Origin: Candidatus Methanoperedens nitratireducens
Lineage (GTDB): Archaea; Halobacteriota; Methanosarcinia; Methanosarcinales; Methanoperedenaceae
Assembly (NCBI GenBank): GCA_020724545.1
Contig: DYGR01000023.1
Location: forward strand, 1 to 45,897
DNA length: 45,897 nt
Direction: 5' to 3'
Within the stretch, counting starts at the first letter, position 1. The number at the start of each line of letters is the position of its first letter. A program made the translations under genes and the position numbers. The notes under the pieces are model-generated. The model was not told the DNA's origin, ran no database searches, and was given only the letters and a program-made list of their open reading frames with translations. Positions 25,836 to 33,924 of the stretch are shown here, piece after piece.

Positions 25836-27992
25836 TCAATAACAGACTATATTTTTTTCTAATAACCCTTTCAAAAAGTTCTTACACTTAGACTCAGCCT
25901 CATTATAAGGCATTTGATACTTCTCTCTGATTACCTCAACTATTTCTGATATATCTAATTCTCCACTGCTCCTGTCCAGCACGTCCTTTGCAAAATCGGT
26001 TATAGTAAATATCCTGTTATTATTGGTATCAAACAGTACATTTGTTCTCTCTTTATGCAGCATGTTCTCCAGGGAGTCCCCTGCCAGCATGATATGAATT
26101 ATCTGTGCCAGATTGAAATTAAACGTTCTTACAAAAACCCCTTCATTGAGAACCGGATATATTCCATTATTTTGGGTATCAGTTGTGGTGTATTTCTTTA
26201 TCTGTTCCTTCTTTATCCTATCAATCAGTTCGGATAAACCCCGCTCATTCGTATATCCCTTATAGTGAGAGATATAAAGAAAAAGATGTTCCCTATCAAG
26301 ATTGCCCCAGATAGAGAAATCCCTGTACTGCAAAGAAAGCTCATTATAGAATTCCTGTATCAACTCATCCGTCTCTTTCTTTGACATTCCGCGGGTGGCT
26401 TCATAATCATACCAGAGCGACAGGTCTATACTCTCATTTCGAATTATTGTCTTAACATCAAACAATGGTGGGTTCTCATACACTTTTGAGTGCTTTGTAA
26501 GCTGGAAACTGCCAAACGACATTGAGCGGATTATTTTATTATTATGCAGGATAAAATCTACTGTCTCTCTTGCCTCATGGCGGGTCTCTGTAGGAAACCC
26601 GAATATTAAAAAAAGATGTGACCAGATTCCCGCATCAGCGCAGTATTTACAGATGTTTAACACGTTATCTTTTTTTATACCTTTATCCATGCATGACAGG
26701 ATCCTGTCATTAGCAGATTCCAGTCCAAAATACAACATCTTACACCCTGCATCAGCGATCTTATTGCCAAACTCAGCAGAAAATATCGAATCAAATCTCG
26801 AATCTGCCAACCACGATATATCAAGATTATTCTCTATTATCTTATCAGATAATGCACTTACCAATCCTGGAGAAACCCCTTCATCCTGAAACGTGAAAAA
26901 GCTTGTTTTATATCTATCTTTTAGTGTCTTGAGATCATTAAATAATAGATCAACATCCCTGGGCCTGTAATTCCCTGAATAACCATAACTATGGTCACAA
27001 AAGGTACAGCGTCTCCAGTAGCATCCCCTTGATGAAAGTACAGGAAGGATGAGTTCAGGTGAAAAATATAATGAGAGTGGAAGACCATCAAAACATGGAG
27101 AGGGTAAAGAATTAATATCCTCTCCCTTAGAACTGAGCCTGTTGATCCTGATCCCGGATCCACTTTTATAGATGAGGTTGGGGATATCTTCAATGTCAAA
27201 TCCATTGCTCAGATGTTTTGTGAGATTCAATAAAGCGGTCTCACCTTCATGTACGATCACACTATCAAATATAGAGAAAAGCTTCTCATTTTTGCTTATC
27301 TCATTGATCAGACGCGTGAAAATACTGCCCCCTATATTTATATGTATATTCTCATCTGCTCTTTTAATAAGGCTTGCAAGCGTTAGTCCAGGGATTAATT
27401 GACTGGTATTGATTATCGAAATACCTATTAGATCAGGTCTGTTTTCAAGGATTTTAGGGACCGTCTCTTTCTCGAAATAATCAATAAAGAGATTCTCTTC
27501 CCGATCATTAATCGCAGCAAGAATAGCTTTACTTGAGCGGCATGAGTAGCGCATATCATATGAATGAAAGGTCAGGTTTGTAGGATAATAAGCCGAAGAA
27601 GCAAGCTTAAGTCCAAGCTCAAGTATTTTAAAAGCTCTAAATAGCTCTTTAACATTATAGAAATCCTTCTTATCCCTTAAAAGCTTTTTCGCATTATCCG
27701 TTTCATCAATAATGTATTTGCCAAAAAGAACAGAACTGCTCAGTTCTGTGTACTGTTTCTGAAGGTGAGGTGATAGTTCTTTTTTGGACTCCATATCCTG
27801 GAATTTCGAATAAATTCTCTCATATAAGCCAGAGAGTCTCTGTTTACTTAACAGATCATCATAAAAGGATACATTGATATCCATCTGCTCTACATCACAA
27901 TTATTGGCCTTCAGGAAGGCGAAGAGAGATGGGAGACTTAAATAAGGCTGGGTTGGGATCCATTGGGGCGGGAATAGTAATTTTGTAAGCAT
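25836..27992 (-). CDS. Cobalamin-type radical SAM protein with PqqD-like C-terminus
   Basis: The 718-residue protein has an extended N-terminal region (LLFPPQWIPTQPYLSLPSLF, residues 6-25) and a cobalamin-binding-like Rossmann part (about 180-275, with DLIGISIINTSQL and HINIGGS). Its radical SAM core has a CX4CX2C cluster, Cys324, Cys329 and Cys332 (RGCYWRRCTFCDHS). Strands FFTFQDEG and MLYFGLESANDRIL are typical of the B12 radical SAM family. The last 75 residues, VLFDTNNNRIFTITDFAKDV and on to FLKGLLEKNIVCY, look like a PqqD/RRE-type peptide-binding domain. This combination suggests peptide or protein modification. No precursor peptide is identified. It diverges from the small gene at 28050 with a shared 57-base promoter region. 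Confidence 0.75.
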   Translation of the reverse strand: MLTKLLFPPQWIPTQPYLSLPSLFAFLKANNCDVEQMDINVSFYDDLLSKQRLSGLYERIYSKFQDMESKKELSPHLQKQYTELSSSVLFGKYIIDETDNAKKLLRDKKDFYNVKELFRAFKILELGLKLASSAYYPTNLTFHSYDMRYSCRSSKAILAAINDREENLFIDYFEKETVPKILENRPDLIGISIINTSQLIPGLTLASLIKRADENIHINIGGSIFTRLINEISKNEKLFSIFDSVIVHEGETALLNLTKHLSNGFDIEDIPNLIYKSGSGIRINRLSSKGEDINSLPSPCFDGLPLSLYFSPELILPVLSSRGCYWRRCTFCDHSYGYSGNYRPRDVDLLFNDLKTLKDRYKTSFFTFQDEGVSPGLVSALSDKIIENNLDISWLADSRFDSIFSAEFGNKIADAGCKMLYFGLESANDRILSCMDKGIKKDNVLNICKYCADAGIWSHLFLIFGFPTETRHEARETVDFILHNNKIIRSMSFGSFQLTKHSKVYENPPLFDVKTIIRNESIDLSLWYDYEATRGMSKKETDELIQEFYNELSLQYRDFSIWGNLDREHLFLYISHYKGYTNERGLSELIDRIKKEQIKKYTTTDTQNNGIYPVLNEGVFVRTFNFNLAQIIHIMLAGDSLENMLHKERTNVLFDTNNNRIFTITDFAKDVLDRSSGELDISEIVEVIREKYQMPYNEAESKCKNFLKGLLEKNIVCY

Positions 27993-28049
27993 AGGTTACC
28001 ATAAGCTTTATGTGACCTAATAAAGATTTCATATCAAAAAGTGATTTCT

Positions 28050-28358
28050 ATGATTGATAAGGAAAATAAATATATAGGAGATGAATTTGTTGAAGATGCT
28101 GGAGATGTTGTTGATGAAAGAGAGAAAGCACTTGCGGATCTATACGACTTAGTTCTGCCGCCTGGATTACCTCATAAAATAATAATGGAGGCGGTAGACA
28201 AGTTTAATCTAGAAGTAACCACCCGGAAATGTGCTATTAAAACCATAGATCTAGAATCTGATAATCTCCTGGTGCTGCGCGGAGAATTAGAGGCCGTGAA
28301 CAGTGCACACGACTACATCTATCAGAAGCTAAGTGAGAAATACAGTTACAGGAAATAG
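28050..28358 (+). CDS. Unknown small acidic protein
   Basis: A 102-residue protein starts at ATG 28050 (a GTG at 28041 is an alternative). The N-terminal 35 residues are acidic (DEFVEDAGDVVDEREKALAD). The C-terminal two thirds, LPPGLPHKIIMEAVDKFNLE then LLVLRGELEAVNSAHDYIYQ, look like a small alpha/beta fold with one Cys. I do not recognise a family. It is divergent from the radical SAM-PqqD gene and converges with the zinc-finger gene behind mcrA. It is too structured to be an obvious leader peptide, but a link with the radical SAM protein cannot be excluded. Confidence 0.6.
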   Translation: MIDKENKYIGDEFVEDAGDVVDEREKALADLYDLVLPPGLPHKIIMEAVDKFNLEVTTRKCAIKTIDLESDNLLVLRGELEAVNSAHDYIYQKLSEKYSYRK

Positions 28359-28433
28359 CAGATATTAAATTATCTTTCAATTTTTTATAAAATAGTTCTA
28401 ATAAGGATATAGGGGATTCTTTGACCCCCCTCT

Positions 28434-28691
28434 TTAAAACAGGCGCTGTTTATTAACAGGTCTTGTGTGACCGGTTCCGCCGCAAGTGGTGCATGGAATT
28501 TTAGGCATCAGATAACCTCTGCCTTTGCACCATTGGCACTTTCTTGTTGAGTCAAAAACATACACTGTTCCTTTTCCGTCACAGACAACACATGTCTCAT
28601 CCTGGTGTTTCCCTGTCCCATCACAGAACATACATTTTACGTCACCGGGTACCTTGGGCTGTCTTTTTACTTCTCCTTTAGCTTCTGCCAT
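28434..28691 (-). CDS. DnaJ-type zinc-finger protein next to mcrA
   Basis: The 85-residue protein is almost entirely two zinc knuckle pairs like the central cysteine-rich domain of DnaJ (CxxCxGxG repeats): CMFCDGTGKH, CVVCDGKGTV, CQWCKGRGYL and CTTCGGTGHT, at about residues 20-77. Four CxxCxG units would bind two zinc ions. There is no J domain and no substrate-binding domain, so it is not a DnaJ. Such stand-alone domains can bind unfolded proteins or act in thiol-disulfide chemistry. It follows mcrA on the same strand after 99 bases and the mcr terminator hairpin, which suggests its own promoter or readthrough from mcr. A role in MCR assembly is only inferred from position. Confidence 0.75.
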   Translation of the reverse strand: MAEAKGEVKRQPKVPGDVKCMFCDGTGKHQDETCVVCDGKGTVYVFDSTRKCQWCKGRGYLMPKIPCTTCGGTGHTRPVNKQRLF

Positions 28692-28763
28692 TTTAAATCA
28701 CATCGCTATGAACATCAAACTATAATATATCTTTTTCCATCCAGTTATCCCAAAAAATAAGAA

Positions 28764-28784
28764 AAGTAGGCATAAAGCCTACTT
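28764..28784 (-). terminator. Terminator hairpin behind mcrA
   Basis: AAGTAGGC and GCCTACTT form a perfect 8-bp stem with a 5-base loop, 7 bases after the mcrA stop on the minus strand, followed by TTCTTATTTTTT. This is the expected end of the mcr transcript. Confidence 0.65.
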
Positions 28785-28790
28785 ATAGAT

Positions 28791-30494
28791 CTACTTTGCT
28801 GGGATAACGAATGCTCTCTCACCGGCGCAGCGATCCCATTCTCTGAGTGCTGCCTTGCCGAATGCTCCTCTTGGATCCGCGAAGTCAAAGTTGACCAGGT
28901 CATCTGCGAAGCAGCTCTTGACCAGCGGGTTCACGCAGAATGCATCCTTCTTGCCAGCATGTGCTGCTGAGACTACTGTGGTGTATCCACCCTGGTGACC
29001 TACGTTCATTGCGTAGTTCGGGTAGTTAGCACCTCTGACCTCTCCAATGGCACCTTCATCAGAGCCGAGTGAGAAGACGTTGGTTGCACCGCACTGGTCC
29101 TGCAGATCGTATCCATAGAATCCGAGTCTGCCCCATGCCTCTTTGTGGAGGTACATGGATAGATACCATGCAGATAGACCTGCATTGCTGTGTCCGGTTG
29201 CCATTGCTGTTGAGGCGCCTGCTGCCATTGCCAGCACTGTGGCTCTCTGCGAGCCTCCGAAGTGATCCTCGAGTGTGGTCGGGTACTTCTCGTACGCCTC
29301 AATACCGTAAAGGGTTACCTCTGTGCCGATATCCTTAACGGTCTCGATTGTGGCCTTTGCCTTTCCGAATCCTCCGTACTTCTTCTGTGCATAGTCTGCG
29401 CCCCAGTACACGTAGTCGTCCAGGATATCATTGGTGTATGCTGGTGTTGCATACATGGTGAATCCCACACCGCCTGACATGTAGCCGCCGAGCCAGATCT
29501 GATCGTACAGCATGCTTGCTGCGCTTGCTGTCTGTAATGCTACATTGACTGGATCATCTGGTGTCTTTCTGCTTGTCTGGACGATATCTGCCATGTGGCC
29601 GAAGGATAATCCTCCTGGCTCATTTGGTCCTCTTGCACGGCGTGCAGGGATCATATCGCTCATCTCTACAAGTCCTGCGTGTTTGGCTGTGAATGCAAGC
29701 TCACCGACTGCTGCTTCACCGGCGCACATATGGTATGCGCTGATAAAGGTCATACCGACCTGCATTGCCATCCAGCGGCTTGTGCCTGGTCCGTCCTCAG
29801 TCCTTGTGACTATGGTCGGGATATGCACTGCCTGCCATGAGGTCTTGCCTATGCCTGCTTTGATCTGCTTTGCCTGCTCTGCCGGGAATTCGTTATCGAT
29901 ATTGATAACGAACTGCTTATCGATTTCATCCTGCAGGGTTTCATCGCCTGTGAATACCTTCACATAGCAGTCATCTACTAATGCAGGGTGTGTCTCGACC
30001 ATGTGCTCCTGAACGATAGCTGCACCGGGCATTGCATGGTTTAAGACTTCAAGATAGTAGTTGATGGTCTCAGGAGTAACTTCCTTGCCCAATCTCTTCT
30101 CAAGAGTCTCATGTGCCAGGTCAAGTCCTACAATGCATGTTCTCCTTATATCGTCCCATTCCTGCTGCATTGCAGCATTGTTGACGAAGTGGAGATCGTC
30201 ACCGTCGCACACGATATCTGTTCCAGATATTGTGTATGGGGTCAACTGCCTCTGACCCATCGGGATACCGGCAAGGTGCAGCTTTGGATCATACGCCTGC
30301 AATCCTCTCTTCTTGGTGATTGCTGCTCCGCACTTTGTCATCTCTACCTTTCTTGGGTTCTGGGTATATCCAAGTCTGAGGTACTTGGTCTTCTTATCGG
30401 TTATTTTGCTCTTAGCTGTGGAGCCGCATTTGTTGGTTCCCCATTCTTTTGCGTACTTTGTTTCCATTGCTTTCTTAAATCTTGGTTCTGCCAT
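28791..30494 (-). CDS. mcrA: Methyl-coenzyme M reductase subunit alpha
   Basis: McrA, with McrB and McrG, forms the (alpha-beta-gamma)2 nickel-F430 enzyme that makes methane from methyl-CoM and CoB, or activates methane in reverse. The 567-residue form from ATG 30494 is chosen because GAGGTGA lies just upstream (GTG 30503 is an alternative). Seen in this numbering: the axial F430 ligand Gln162 (VQEHMVE), His272 and Arg286 at the N-methyl-His and 5-methyl-Arg positions, Tyr348, Gln416 (GGSQ) at the 2-methyl-Gln site, and Gly461, Asp466 and Cys468 in GYDLQDQC at the thioglycine, didehydro-Asp and methyl-Cys sites. Gln416 argues against ANME-1, which has Val there. Overall sequence is Methanosarcinales/ANME-2-like. 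Confidence 0.97.
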   Translation of the reverse strand: MAEPRFKKAMETKYAKEWGTNKCGSTAKSKITDKKTKYLRLGYTQNPRKVEMTKCGAAITKKRGLQAYDPKLHLAGIPMGQRQLTPYTISGTDIVCDGDDLHFVNNAAMQQEWDDIRRTCIVGLDLAHETLEKRLGKEVTPETINYYLEVLNHAMPGAAIVQEHMVETHPALVDDCYVKVFTGDETLQDEIDKQFVINIDNEFPAEQAKQIKAGIGKTSWQAVHIPTIVTRTEDGPGTSRWMAMQVGMTFISAYHMCAGEAAVGELAFTAKHAGLVEMSDMIPARRARGPNEPGGLSFGHMADIVQTSRKTPDDPVNVALQTASAASMLYDQIWLGGYMSGGVGFTMYATPAYTNDILDDYVYWGADYAQKKYGGFGKAKATIETVKDIGTEVTLYGIEAYEKYPTTLEDHFGGSQRATVLAMAAGASTAMATGHSNAGLSAWYLSMYLHKEAWGRLGFYGYDLQDQCGATNVFSLGSDEGAIGEVRGANYPNYAMNVGHQGGYTTVVSAAHAGKKDAFCVNPLVKSCFADDLVNFDFADPRGAFGKAALREWDRCAGERAFVIPAK

Positions 30495-30506
30495 TTGACT
30501 CACCTC

Positions 30507-31256
30507 TTACGCCTTTGGCTGGAAGCCATATCTGGTTCTTAACTCCCAGACTCTCTGTACATGTTCGACTACTTCCTTGTCGCTTCTGAAGGATACGTTA
30601 TCCACTCTATATATGGATGTTCTCTTGGCAGCATCTGCCTCGCTTATTGGTTTGCCAAGGTTTACCTTTCTGTCGATTGGTACACCGACCTGGTCCTTGT
30701 CCATTACAATGCTGCCGCCTTCGAGTCTGCGCCGATCCAGCATATCGAACATTACGCCATCTTCCTGTAATCTGAGGGAGTGTCCGTGAACTGTACAGCC
30801 TCGCATTCCTGCAAGACCCCAGTCGGTTATCTCGGTCTCTGACTGTCTCTTGGTGTACTCTTCAAGGTCTCTCTCTCTCATCTCGTTAACCTGTCTGCCT
30901 GACAGTGTGCCTGGATCAACACCTCTGAAGTTGATTGCTGCGTGATACGATCTGAAGTATGGTGTTGCTGGAGCATTGTACATTGAATCAGCATACTGTA
31001 CATATCTGACTCTGTCGCCTGCTGCTGCGCCCGGTGTTGGTTCTACGATCTCTCTTATCGGGTCATCTGGTTCTCCCATCTCTGAGAGTGGCGGGTGTGT
31101 GCTGGGATAGTCCGAACCTGGTGCTCTGTGGCCCAGAATTGCGGTTAAGTCCTCATCTGCAATATCGCGCAGTTTCTCTAAGTCATCTGACATGTGTTTT
31201 CTTCTATTCTTGGCAACTGAGGTATTGCCAGGGTAGTATTGTGGTTTATAAGCCAT
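30507..31256 (-). CDS. mcrG: Methyl-coenzyme M reductase subunit gamma
   Basis: The 249-residue protein starts at ATG 31256 (MAYKPQYYPGNTSVAKNRRK), preceded by AAGGAGG. A longer upstream frame has no support. Conserved blocks include ILGHRAPGSDYPSTHPPLSE, VRYVQYADSMYNAPATPYFR (CoM and F430 contact region), RGVDPGTLSGRQVNEMRERD and MRGCTVHGHSLRLQEDG. Length is typical. It is 12 bases upstream of mcrA and 58 bases behind mcrD. mcrC, which lies between mcrD and mcrG in many methanogens, is absent here. Confidence 0.97.
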   Translation of the reverse strand: MAYKPQYYPGNTSVAKNRRKHMSDDLEKLRDIADEDLTAILGHRAPGSDYPSTHPPLSEMGEPDDPIREIVEPTPGAAAGDRVRYVQYADSMYNAPATPYFRSYHAAINFRGVDPGTLSGRQVNEMRERDLEEYTKRQSETEITDWGLAGMRGCTVHGHSLRLQEDGVMFDMLDRRRLEGGSIVMDKDQVGVPIDRKVNLGKPISEADAAKRTSIYRVDNVSFRSDKEVVEHVQRVWELRTRYGFQPKA

Positions 31257-31314
31257 ATTTTTTTTCCTCCTTATTTTATTTGAATCGGTTCCTTCCGCTT
31301 CCAGGATAAACTCA

Positions 31315-31833
31315 TTACTTTTTCTCTGTATCAATTACACAGAGGTTTGTTTCCGCTTTTGCATGTGGATCTATCAGGCCGAGTATTCGTTCATCTTCAA
31401 GATTGATTCTCTCATCAGTCTTGCTTCTGAACCCATACTTGCCGTAATCAGTCAGGGTGGGTCTTCTCTTTATAAAGTGCCCTCGTTTGAACTCAAACGA
31501 GAAGGGGAGCGCTCGCTCACACGCTTTTTTGACGTCTTCCATAGCACTTTCATTCTCCACTTCAACTATTACCTCTCCCACTATGATATGCAGCTCGAAT
31601 GCACATCCTCCAACATTGATGATCGTCCGGTCAGGATGGTTCACATCTGCGCCTGTTCCAGGTCCGCATGTGACCTTTCTGGGCAGATTTTTCCCGTTGA
31701 GGAGCATTCTTATTACACCTTTGGTCTGATCAATCTCGTTCAGGAGTTTCTCAGCGGTCTCAGGTTGTAATAATCGCTGCGGAAATACTCGTATCTGGAT
31801 GGGCTTATCCGTGACTGAAGCAGTATTTACCAT
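31315..31833 (-). CDS. mcrD: Methyl-coenzyme M reductase operon protein D
   Basis: The 172-residue McrD is not part of the mature enzyme; in methanogens it associates with immature MCR and probably helps assembly or activation. Recognised blocks are IRVFPQRLLQPETAEKLLNE, GPGTGADVNHPDRTIINVGG, and a C-terminal ferredoxin-like part with FSFEFKRGHFIKRRPTLTDY GKYG. ATG 31833 follows AAGGAG at the right distance. It lies 14 bases behind mcrB, as in known mcr operons. Confidence 0.93.
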   Translation of the reverse strand: MVNTASVTDKPIQIRVFPQRLLQPETAEKLLNEIDQTKGVIRMLLNGKNLPRKVTCGPGTGADVNHPDRTIINVGGCAFELHIIVGEVIVEVENESAMEDVKKACERALPFSFEFKRGHFIKRRPTLTDYGKYGFRSKTDERINLEDERILGLIDPHAKAETNLCVIDTEKK

Positions 31834-31847
31834 TCAATTCTCCTTAT

Positions 31848-33152
31848 TTATACGGCCTCCGCTATAGCCTTGATCGGCTCCCTGAATTCATCTACTGCAC
31901 TGAAGACATCTCCTACAAGCTGAGAGGTCTTTGCCGGGCTGTAGATCTGTACACCTGCATCAAGGGCAACGGCTGCTGCTACGCATGGCACTCCAAGTCC
32001 CTTTGAGTGTCTGGTAGTTACGTGGTTACCGTTGAATGTGCCTGGTCCTCCGCCGCCATAGATAGAGTGACTGAAGAAGGAGAATCCGACTGCAACTCCC
32101 TGTACCTTACCGAAGTCGCATCCTGGCAGTGAGGTCTCTTTCTCAATGATATCATTGAAGTACAGCAGTACTGCTGATACTGACTGTGGTGCTCTCATAG
32201 CACCGCAGTTCACCAGCGTTGCTGCCATTGTGCCTGCTGCGCAGTATGCATTCCACTTGCCTACATCAGATGTCTTGTATGTTGTATAGCCAGATGCAAA
32301 CTTCTTATCTGCACTGATTATCTTGTCATCGAGTGCCTTTCCGACAATTGCATGGACAACTGTACCGATTGTACCTGTCTTGCCCTGTTCCTTTACTGTT
32401 CCATAGACAAGGTTGTTTGCGTTCAGGCCCTGATGTGAGTATGCAAGAAGTCTGTGCCTCTCCTGTATGCCAAGTGCATCGCCCATTTCAAAGACACCTA
32501 CAGTCTCAAGGGTCGAGCACAGTGCTGCGGTGTTCATAGCATTGAACCTGCAGGTTGCTGCAAGGTGGTTTGCCATGACGTTTCTTAATGTATAGCCAAA
32601 GCCCTCGTCCTTCTGTGGGATTTCGACGATTGACTTTACATTGCCGCCTACCATATCAAGTGTCTGTGGATACTGTCCCCAGACTGCGGACTTGATGGTC
32701 GGTGAGTCGAACATTCCGATATTGAACTGGTCGATTATTGCCAGTGTGGTTGCCTGTGCTGCGCAGGTTAATGATGATACATATTCTGCGGCAACATCGA
32801 TTCTGGGGGAAGGTACCTGAACCAGCAACTGCTTGCCACCGTTTAAGGATTCAACATTGGTGTCGTCGCCGTCCTCCACTTTTACCAGATCTGCAACCTT
32901 GCTGCGGATCTTATCTGCATTCTTTACAATGTCCAGTTTCATCTCTCTTCCTGGAATCTTTCTACCTTTACCGCCTATGGATGAAGTTGCTAAGGTCTTC
33001 TCGATTCCAGCTAAGTCAACGGCTGCTGTTCGCTTTATACCGGTGACTATTTTCTTAATAGCGGCATTTTTCATCGGGCTTATGGTACTTAGATCCACGC
33101 CTGATTTGAGTTTTGCTCCTCTGTCGCTATATAGGTCTATTGAGTCAGCCAC
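31848..33152 (-). CDS. mcrB: Methyl-coenzyme M reductase subunit beta
   Basis: The 434-residue beta subunit opens ADSIDLYSDRGAKLKSGVDL, a standard McrB N-terminus. Other conserved blocks are LLVQVPSPRIDVAAEYVSSL, MFDSPTIKSAVWGQYPQTLD, LGIQERHRLLAYSHQGLNAN, AVGFSFFSHSIYGGGGPGTF (CoB/CoM channel) and GNHVTTRHSKGLGVPCVAAA. It starts with GTG at 33152, with GGAGG 8 to 12 bases upstream. It is the first gene of the mcr operon and has a long structured leader. Confidence 0.97.
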   Translation of the reverse strand: MADSIDLYSDRGAKLKSGVDLSTISPMKNAAIKKIVTGIKRTAAVDLAGIEKTLATSSIGGKGRKIPGREMKLDIVKNADKIRSKVADLVKVEDGDDTNVESLNGGKQLLVQVPSPRIDVAAEYVSSLTCAAQATTLAIIDQFNIGMFDSPTIKSAVWGQYPQTLDMVGGNVKSIVEIPQKDEGFGYTLRNVMANHLAATCRFNAMNTAALCSTLETVGVFEMGDALGIQERHRLLAYSHQGLNANNLVYGTVKEQGKTGTIGTVVHAIVGKALDDKIISADKKFASGYTTYKTSDVGKWNAYCAAGTMAATLVNCGAMRAPQSVSAVLLYFNDIIEKETSLPGCDFGKVQGVAVGFSFFSHSIYGGGGPGTFNGNHVTTRHSKGLGVPCVAAAVALDAGVQIYSPAKTSQLVGDVFSAVDEFREPIKAIAEAV

Positions 33153-33223
33153 GTTTATTTACCTCCTATGTTTTATTTTTCCAAGAGACTGATCACCTGG
33201 CGACGAAACAATAAGAGCGATAG

Positions 33224-33287
33224 ACAATATTCTGGAGTACAGGACTCAAGAAAAGATACCTACGTCCTGATTTCTCTTGAATATTGT
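33224..33287 (-). promoter_or_regulatory. Structured mcr leader with two exclusive inner helices
   Basis: ACAATATTC (33224-33232) and GAATATTGT (33279-33287) form a 9-bp outer stem in the mcrB leader. Inside, CAGGAC (33240-33245) can pair with GTCCTG (33264-33269). Alternatively TCAAG with its following A-run (33246-33255) can pair with TTTCTCTTGA (33271-33280). The two inner pairings cross each other and cannot form together as simple helices. This is about 70-130 bases upstream of the mcrB start codon. Confidence 0.45.
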
Positions 33288-33381
33288 TTTTTATTGTATC
33301 GATCTACCATTACAATCCCTTGTACACCCCATCCTATTCACTTATAGTACTTAAATCTTACGAATTATTCATGATAATCCG

Positions 33382-33389
33382 TTATAAAA
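33382..33389 (-). promoter_or_regulatory. Likely TATA box of the mcr operon
   Basis: On the minus strand TTTTATAA occurs about 230 bases before the mcrB start, giving an expected transcription start near 33357 and a leader of about 205 bases. A second, weaker candidate (ACTATAAG, 33341-33348) would give a leader of about 165 bases. Either start includes the stem at 33224-33287. Confidence 0.4.
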
Positions 33390-33454
33390 TAGCCTACAAA
33401 ATATCCGCAGCGGAGCCCTACATGCTTTGATTTTTATGAAATGTACTTTATATT

Positions 33455-33790
33455 TTATCCACCGCTCTCCACACTGATATCACTCATCTCTTTTGGAGCG
33501 GATTCCTTCTCTTTTTCTAATGCTTTGTCCATTTCCTCACGAGTGAATATTTTTTCTCCAACCTCTTTCTCCTCAACGTCCTTTATCACTGTAAGAACTT
33601 CGGTCTTATAGTATAGATTGGTCTTATCGACAAGCGCCCATGTACCTTCCTCATCAGATATAATTTCAGTTACATAACCTTTTGTACCTGTTGCCCCGTA
33701 GAGTACAGAACTCCCTACATGTAAAGGGTTGCCTATCGAATCAAATACATTTGTCTCACTCAGATCATCGCTCATATAGCGATCGCTCAT
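33455..33790 (-). CDS. DUF2098 family protein
   Basis: The 111-residue protein has the small beta-barrel DUF2098 domain found almost only in methanogens and their relatives: IGNPLHVGSSVLYGATGTKG, then GTWALVDKTNLYYKTEVLTV. The C-terminal 35 residues are charged and probably disordered (ending SDISVESGG). Two starts are possible because a 15-base tandem duplication repeats the ATG-AGC-GAT codons (ATG at 33790 and 33775). It lies upstream of the mcr operon on the same strand but is separated from it by 300 bases holding the mcr promoter. Function unknown. Confidence 0.8.
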   Translation of the reverse strand: MSDRYMSDDLSETNVFDSIGNPLHVGSSVLYGATGTKGYVTEIISDEEGTWALVDKTNLYYKTEVLTVIKDVEEKEVGEKIFTREEMDKALEKEKESAPKEMSDISVESGG

Positions 33791-33896
33791 ATAGCAATAA
33801 TACCTTTTAATACTTGCGGTTTATCCGTGGGGTCAAGGTAGCCCTAAAGTTTAGCTTTAGTTTGCGTGATCAGTTGCAGCATATAGTAAAATTACC

Positions 33897-33921
33897 GCAA
33901 AGAACGCAAAGCGTTCTTTGC
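33897..33921. terminator. Perfect hairpin, part of a dispersed repeat
   Basis: GCAAAGAACGC (33897-33907), loop AAA, GCGTTCTTTGC (33911-33921): an 11-bp perfect stem directly behind the stop of the GAF gene. It may terminate that operon. Its left part (ACCGCAAAGAACGCAAAG) resembles the 10-base-period repeats at 39470-40124. Confidence 0.55.
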
Positions 33922-33924
33922 GCT

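Noticed and set aside
25836-27992. McrA arginine methyltransferase (Mmp10) for the radical SAM gene near mcr
   Set aside because: Mmp10 is about 410 residues with a different layout; this 718-residue protein has a PqqD-like tail and a CX4CX2C cluster.
31257-31334. Longer mcrG start
   Set aside because: The ATG at 31256 has an AAGGAGG site and starts exactly at the conserved MAYKPQYYPGN end; the extension would overlap mcrD.
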